From Rossellomorea sp. AcN35-11 (lineage in GTDB: Bacteria; Bacillota; Bacilli; Bacillales; Bacillaceae_B): DNA of 64,000 bases. The position numbers and the translations under genes were made by a program. A model generated the notes under the pieces. The model made no database searches, was not told where the DNA came from, and saw only the letters and a program-made list of their open reading frames with translations. Of the stretch, positions 59,945 through 64,000 are shown one piece after another (positions within the stretch are counted from its first letter, which is position 1; every line of letters begins with the position of its first letter). The stretch lies in assembly GCA_030388825.1 (NCBI GenBank), contig CP128835.1:3218001-3282000 (forward strand). The letters run 5' to 3'.

Positions 59945-61300
59945 TCATGATAATTGTCCGATTCCTTCCATGACGGTTGATAATAATAGGTCCAGGTCTT
60001 TCTCTTCGATATTTAATGGAGGGGACAATGTGAGCACATTATTGTAGCCGGCTACGGTTGCCCCATTTTTCCCGATGAGCACCCTATTTTGTTTACAATA
60101 TGAGATTACTGAATTTACTTTTGAAACGTCCAATGGTTCTTTCGTTTCTTTGCTTCTTACCAATTCTATCCCGATCAATAACCCTTTCCCTCTGACATTT
60201 CCAACATAGGGATGATCTTGCAGACGATTCTTCAATGTATTCAGGGCTTTTTCACCAAGCTCGGAAGATCGTTCGAATAACCTTTCGTTTTCCATGATTT
60301 CGATGTTTTTCATGGCCAGGGCACAAGCTGCCGGGTTCCCACCAAATGTATTAATGTGACGGAAGTAATCATATTCCTCAGAACCTTTGAACGCTTCATA
60401 TATCTCACGCTTCACAGCTGTTGCAGACAGGGGAAGATACGCGCTGGTGATCCCCTTCGCCATCGTAATGATATCAGGCTTTACATCATAGTTCATAAAT
60501 CCAAAAGGCTTACCTGTTCGCCCAAACCCGCAGATCACTTCATCGACAATCAAGAGAGCGCCATGCCTATCACATACTTCCTTCGCTGCTTTCATGTAAC
60601 CGTCCTGTGGCATGAGAACTCCTCCACCAGTGATGATCGGTTCCATGATTAACGCCGCTACTGTTTCACTCAACTCCCATGTCATCGCTTGGTCTATAGC
60701 CTTTACACCGGGAAGTTCATGGGGGTGATCACCTGATGCTTCGTCCCGGTAGGAATCAGGTGGGGCAATATGGATAAATCCAGGGGCTAAAGGCTCATAT
60801 TTATATTTTCTCTGTGCTTGCCCGGTTGCTGCAAGGGCCCCCATTGAGTTTCCGTGATAGCCTCTATATCTTGAAAAGATTTTATACCTGCCATGCTCCC
60901 CATTTTGCTGGTGATACTGCCTGGCAATCTTAAAGGCGGTTTCATTGGCTTCAGATCCACTGTTAGAGAAGAAAATGACATACTCATCACCAAGCAATTG
61001 GTTTAATTTCTCCGCAAGCTCAATCGCCGGCTGATGACTTTGTGTCAGTGGAAAATAAGCCATCTTTTTTAGCTGTTCATAGGCAGCCTCTGCTAACTCC
61101 TGTCGACCGTAACCAATATTCACACACCAAAGTCCTGCCATGCCATCCAGAAATCTTTGACCATCTTTGTCCGTTATCCACGAGCCGCTTGACTCCTTTA
61201 CAACCATTGTTGCATCAGGATTGTATGGTTTCATGGAATGCCAAAGGAGCTTCTCATCATTCTTTAACCATAAATCTTGAGATTGACCTGCTTTCACCAT
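59945..61300 (-). CDS. Class III aminotransferase, probable beta-alanine:pyruvate transaminase
   Basis: 451 residues, PLP enzyme. Marks: GLWCVNIGYGRQELA (~residue 56), SNSGSEANETAFKIAR (~110), YHGNS (~147), LLIVDEVICGFGRTGKPFG (~245) and the PLP Lys in TMAKGITSAYLPL (~280). It sits 21 bases after mmsA, which handles malonate semialdehyde, so beta-alanine or a related omega-amine is the likely donor. The exact substrate is inferred from context. Confidence 0.83.
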   Translation of the reverse strand: MVKAGQSQDLWLKNDEKLLWHSMKPYNPDATMVVKESSGSWITDKDGQRFLDGMAGLWCVNIGYGRQELAEAAYEQLKKMAYFPLTQSHQPAIELAEKLNQLLGDEYVIFFSNSGSEANETAFKIARQYHQQNGEHGRYKIFSRYRGYHGNSMGALAATGQAQRKYKYEPLAPGFIHIAPPDSYRDEASGDHPHELPGVKAIDQAMTWELSETVAALIMEPIITGGGVLMPQDGYMKAAKEVCDRHGALLIVDEVICGFGRTGKPFGFMNYDVKPDIITMAKGITSAYLPLSATAVKREIYEAFKGSEEYDYFRHINTFGGNPAACALAMKNIEIMENERLFERSSELGEKALNTLKNRLQDHPYVGNVRGKGLLIGIELVRSKETKEPLDVSKVNSVISYCKQNRVLIGKNGATVAGYNNVLTLSPPLNIEEKDLDLLLSTVMEGIGQLS

Positions 61301-61321
61301 GAAGGTTCCTCCTAACTCTGA

Positions 61322-62788
61322 TTAAAAATCAAATCGAGAAGTGATCATTTTCTTCCTAGTATAGAAATTTACTCCATCTTTACCATTAACATGCATATCA
61401 CCGTAGAAAGAATCTTTCCACCCTGAGAACGGGAAGAACGCCATCGTTGCCGGAACCCCGACATTAATACCGAGCATTCCAGCATCAGCTTCTTCTCTGA
61501 ACTGTCTGACTGCCTTTGCATCTTTCGTGTAAATCGTTGCGCCATTCCCATATCTGGATTGACGGATGTACTCCAGTCCTTCATCCAGATCCTTGGCTCT
61601 CAAAAGACTGAGGATTGGAGCGAACATTTCTTCTTTTGCAATGGTCATCTCGGGTGAAACATGGTCAAAGATGGTGGCACCCAGAAAGTTCCCTTCCTTG
61701 AATTCGTCCATTTCTTTTCGTCCATCCCTTATGAGAGACGCACCTTCTTTAAGGCCTTTTTCGATATACCCTAGTGTTTTTTCCCGATGTTCTTTTCGAA
61801 TGACTGGAGTCAGAAGGACTTCTTCGTCCATCCCGTTCCCCATGCATAATTCGTCTGCTTTTTTATTCAAGGCCTTGATAAAGGGCTCATTATCGCCTAC
61901 AACCACCACTGCACTGCACGCCATACAACGTTGCCCCGCACTACCGAACGCTGAACTGATAATATGATCAGCCGCTTTATTCATGTCCGCATCAGGCATG
62001 ACGACATGATGGTTCTTCGCTCCAGATAATGCCTGAACCCTTTTTCCTTGAGAGGCAGCCTGCTGGTAAACATACTTAGCCACCGGTTGGGATCCTACAA
62101 ACGAAATGGCCGCGATATCGTTATGCTCAATCAGTCCATTTACCACATCATGAGCACCATGTACAACATTTAATACGCCGTGCGGCATACCAGCATCTGT
62201 AAGTAACTCTGCCAGTCTATTGGCTAAAATCGGAGTTCTCTCAGACGGTTTCAAAACGAATGTATTACCACACGCGATTGCCAGGGGAAACATCCAAAGA
62301 GGTACCATCATCGGAAAATTAAAAGGAGTGATCCCCCCCACTACACCCAGTGGATAACGGAACATTTCTGAATCTATGTCTTCTGCAATCCCACTTAACG
62401 TTTCACCCATCATGAGGGTAGGAGCCCCACATGCGAATTCCACGCATTCAAGCCCACGCTGCACCTCTCCATACGCCTCTTTAAAGGATTTACCATTTTC
62501 CTGTACAACAAGTTTCGCCAGCTCCTCATGATTGTCAGAAAGCAGGGAATGGTATTTATATAGAATACGAGCCCGCTTTGGAACAGGAGTCTTCTTCCAG
62601 GTAAGGGATGCTTCTTTCGCTGCTTTCACCGCCCTTGCGACGTCTTCTTTGGTAGAAATCGGCACTCTTGCAATTTCTTCATTCGTAGCCGGATTCAAAA
62701 CTTCTAATGTTTGTGAGCTAAGGGAATCAACCCACTCACCACCAATATAATTCTTTAATACTGCCACATCTTTTTTTATGATCGTCAT
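61322..62788 (-). CDS. mmsA: CoA-acylating methylmalonate/malonate-semialdehyde dehydrogenase
   Basis: 488 residues, aldehyde dehydrogenase superfamily, MmsA/IolA branch. Marks: PFNFPMMVPLWMFP (~residue 153), ISFVGSQPVAKYVY (~230), catalytic Cys in SAGQRCMACSAVVVVG (~282), and FFPFSGWKDSFYGDMHVNGKDGVNFYTRKK at the end, typical of the CoA-dependent type. It turns malonate semialdehyde into acetyl-CoA, the step after the transaminase encoded next. Ribosome site AGAAGGAGG. Confidence 0.92.
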   Translation of the reverse strand: MTIIKKDVAVLKNYIGGEWVDSLSSQTLEVLNPATNEEIARVPISTKEDVARAVKAAKEASLTWKKTPVPKRARILYKYHSLLSDNHEELAKLVVQENGKSFKEAYGEVQRGLECVEFACGAPTLMMGETLSGIAEDIDSEMFRYPLGVVGGITPFNFPMMVPLWMFPLAIACGNTFVLKPSERTPILANRLAELLTDAGMPHGVLNVVHGAHDVVNGLIEHNDIAAISFVGSQPVAKYVYQQAASQGKRVQALSGAKNHHVVMPDADMNKAADHIISSAFGSAGQRCMACSAVVVVGDNEPFIKALNKKADELCMGNGMDEEVLLTPVIRKEHREKTLGYIEKGLKEGASLIRDGRKEMDEFKEGNFLGATIFDHVSPEMTIAKEEMFAPILSLLRAKDLDEGLEYIRQSRYGNGATIYTKDAKAVRQFREEADAGMLGINVGVPATMAFFPFSGWKDSFYGDMHVNGKDGVNFYTRKKMITSRFDF

Positions 62789-62852
62789 TTTAAGTTCCTC
62801 CTTCTAATTAATGGATTTGCACTTGATGTATTGAACCTGTCGCATCCCTATA

Positions 62853-62888
62853 ATTTCATTATGAAAGAAATTGGTAGTGCTTTCATTA
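62853..62888. promoter_or_regulatory. Inverted-repeat region upstream of mmsA
   Basis: TTTCATTATGAAA followed at 62880 by CTTTCATTA, giving three ATGAAA/TTTCAT half-sites within 36 bases. It lies in the 145-base gap between the PucR-type regulator and mmsA and could be its operator (inference). Confidence 0.45.
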
Positions 62889-62933
62889 GACAATGTGTAA
62901 AAGAACCTTCCTCATTAAATGGACATTATCTTA

Positions 62934-64000
62934 TTAATTGATCTTCAGCTTTTTCACCGAGGTTACTGGCTGCAAATAATCATGGGCTGCCAACAGAAAT
63001 TCAATGGCCACGCGCCTATCGGAAGTCATAAAATCTTCTCCAAGTAGATCTTCAATTTTCTTCAAACGATGGTAGAGCGTTTGTCTTACAATAAATAATT
63101 GTTTGGATGTTTCCTGTTTAGAACCCTGACAGGCAAGGAAAACCTTCAACGTCTGCACTAAATTCCCATCATGGTCTCGGTCATAATCGAGGAGTGGTGA
63201 AAGGTATTCTTCAATCATTTCCCCAAGATTAACATTGTTGCTTACAATGGAGATCAATCTGTACAGATGCAATTCATCAAAGAAAATAAAGGATTTAGAA
63301 GCATCGATCTTTGACTGGAACATTAGGCTGTCTTTCGCAGTTTCATAGCTTTTATAGATATCCATTGTCTCTTCCTGGTATTTGCCTGTCGCAAAAACAG
63401 TATGTGTTGCCTCTTTAAAGAAGTCAGATTGCAGCTGCTTATTGTAGGCAGAGGTGGCTCTTGCCTTCCAATCCCCTGTCCTCCTTGTATCAAGAAGAAT
63501 GAACACGAGATTATTTCCCACTCTTTCAGGTAATACATGAAAGCCTAGCTGTTCAAAAATGCTCCTGGTTACAAGGTTAAAATAAGTCAAATCGATGGGT
63601 TCTTGTTCAATCAGCTTATTCGTCCGGCAAATACATACGACGCCTCCGTAGATTGACAGTTTTAAATCATCCAGAAATATGGAGAGTCTATCGTAAGACT
63701 GTTCTCCTTTTAGCCAGGTGGTGATCCACTTTGAATCTTCCTGTCGTTTTTGCTCATTAAAGTACAATTCTCTCATTAAAAATTGGGCCAATGCCGTTGA
63801 AGTTCTGTCTAATATGAGAAGTTCATATTCACTAAAAGGATGATCGCTTCGATAAATGCCTAGTTGTGCATATTCCTGATCAAATAAAATTACCTTGGCC
63901 GTAGCAATATGATTGTTGGACCTTCCAGGACTGATATAACTTTTTCGTATCTTCTCTTCTTCCGGAGGGCAAAGAGGCGGGTATATTTCAGCCTCCTGTT
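62934..64000 (-). CDS. PucR-family transcriptional regulator (runs off right edge)
   Basis: At least 355 residues are visible; the frame is open to base 64000, so the start lies outside. The C-terminal PucR helix-turn-helix (residues SKQETSKQLFIVRQTLYHRLKKIEDLLG) and the preceding domain (YEELLILDRTS-type, FLARELY-like start) are typical of activators for amine and purine use. It precedes mmsA and the aminotransferase on the same strand, so it is the likely regulator of beta-alanine catabolism. Confidence 0.82.
   Translation of the reverse strand, partial: QEAEIYPPLCPPEEEKIRKSYISPGRSNNHIATAKVILFDQEYAQLGIYRSDHPFSEYELLILDRTSTALAQFLMRELYFNEQKRQEDSKWITTWLKGEQSYDRLSIFLDDLKLSIYGGVVCICRTNKLIEQEPIDLTYFNLVTRSIFEQLGFHVLPERVGNNLVFILLDTRRTGDWKARATSAYNKQLQSDFFKEATHTVFATGKYQEETMDIYKSYETAKDSLMFQSKIDASKSFIFFDELHLYRLISIVSNNVNLGEMIEEYLSPLLDYDRDHDGNLVQTLKVFLACQGSKQETSKQLFIVRQTLYHRLKKIEDLLGEDFMTSDRRVAIEFLLAAHDYLQPVTSVKKLKIN

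Overview
The window comes from a low-GC, endospore-forming member of the Bacillaceae. Two stretches carry the gene order known from Bacillus subtilis. One is mutS-mutL ... miaA-hfq-spoVK-hflX-ynbB-glnR-glnA. The other is lexA / yneA-yneB-ynzC-tkt-sirA-yneF ... ccdA-ccdB-ccdC / yneK. A GerB-GerA-GerC germination operon, SpoVK, SirA and a Spo0E-like phosphatase point to a spore former. I cannot name the species; a non-subtilis environmental or marine Bacillus-type lineage is my inference.

Layout. 1-5.3 kb: a methionine operon on the minus strand (metI-metC-yitJ-metH, metH running off the left edge) behind a SAM-I riboswitch. 5.3-6.7 kb: trpS behind a tryptophan T-box. 6.7-11.6 kb: a membrane hydrolase-like protein, HAD and NUDIX enzymes, a cardiolipin synthase and a VanZ-like protein. 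11.6-13.8 kb: selB (selenocysteine elongation factor) and two tiny ORFs. 14.2-19.1 kb: a SCO copper-chaperone lipoprotein and gerB-gerA-gerC. 19.2-24.5 kb: sbcC-sbcD, a YvrJ-type microprotein and a lipoprotein. 24.74 kb: tRNA-Sec (selC) behind a promoter that overlaps a 32-bp perfect palindrome. 24.9-29.5 kb: a PAS histidine kinase, yneK, an M50-like protease and ccdCBA. 29.8-35 kb: a Spo0E-like gene, a heterodimeric ABC exporter and CamS. 35-42.5 kb: yneF, sirA, tkt, ynzC, the SOS pair yneA-yneB / lexA, and glnA-glnR. 42.6-57.4 kb: ynbB, hflX, a TRIC-type channel, spoVK, hfq, miaA, a penicillin-acylase family enzyme, a DUF4385 gene, mutL-mutS and a DedA protein. 57.4-64 kb: a secreted protein of unknown function, a VanW protein, a VOC protein and a beta-alanine catabolism cluster (PucR regulator, mmsA, class III aminotransferase).

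How the genes work together. Methionine synthesis is under SAM control, tryptophan charging under T-box control, nitrogen assimilation under GlnR and the SOS checkpoint under LexA; recognisable sites are visible for all four. The least ordinary content is the selenocysteine machinery: selB and selC are both present about 11 kb apart, selA and any selenoprotein gene are not seen, and the SelB G4 guanine-specificity motif looks atypical.

Quality warning. Eleven otherwise intact genes are broken by thirteen small indels. Twelve are insertions, and many lie in homopolymer runs. Removing one or two bases restores exactly the B. subtilis family lengths as I remember them for glnA, metI, yneK and yvgT. 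I therefore treat these as probable sequence errors and give one entry per restored gene.
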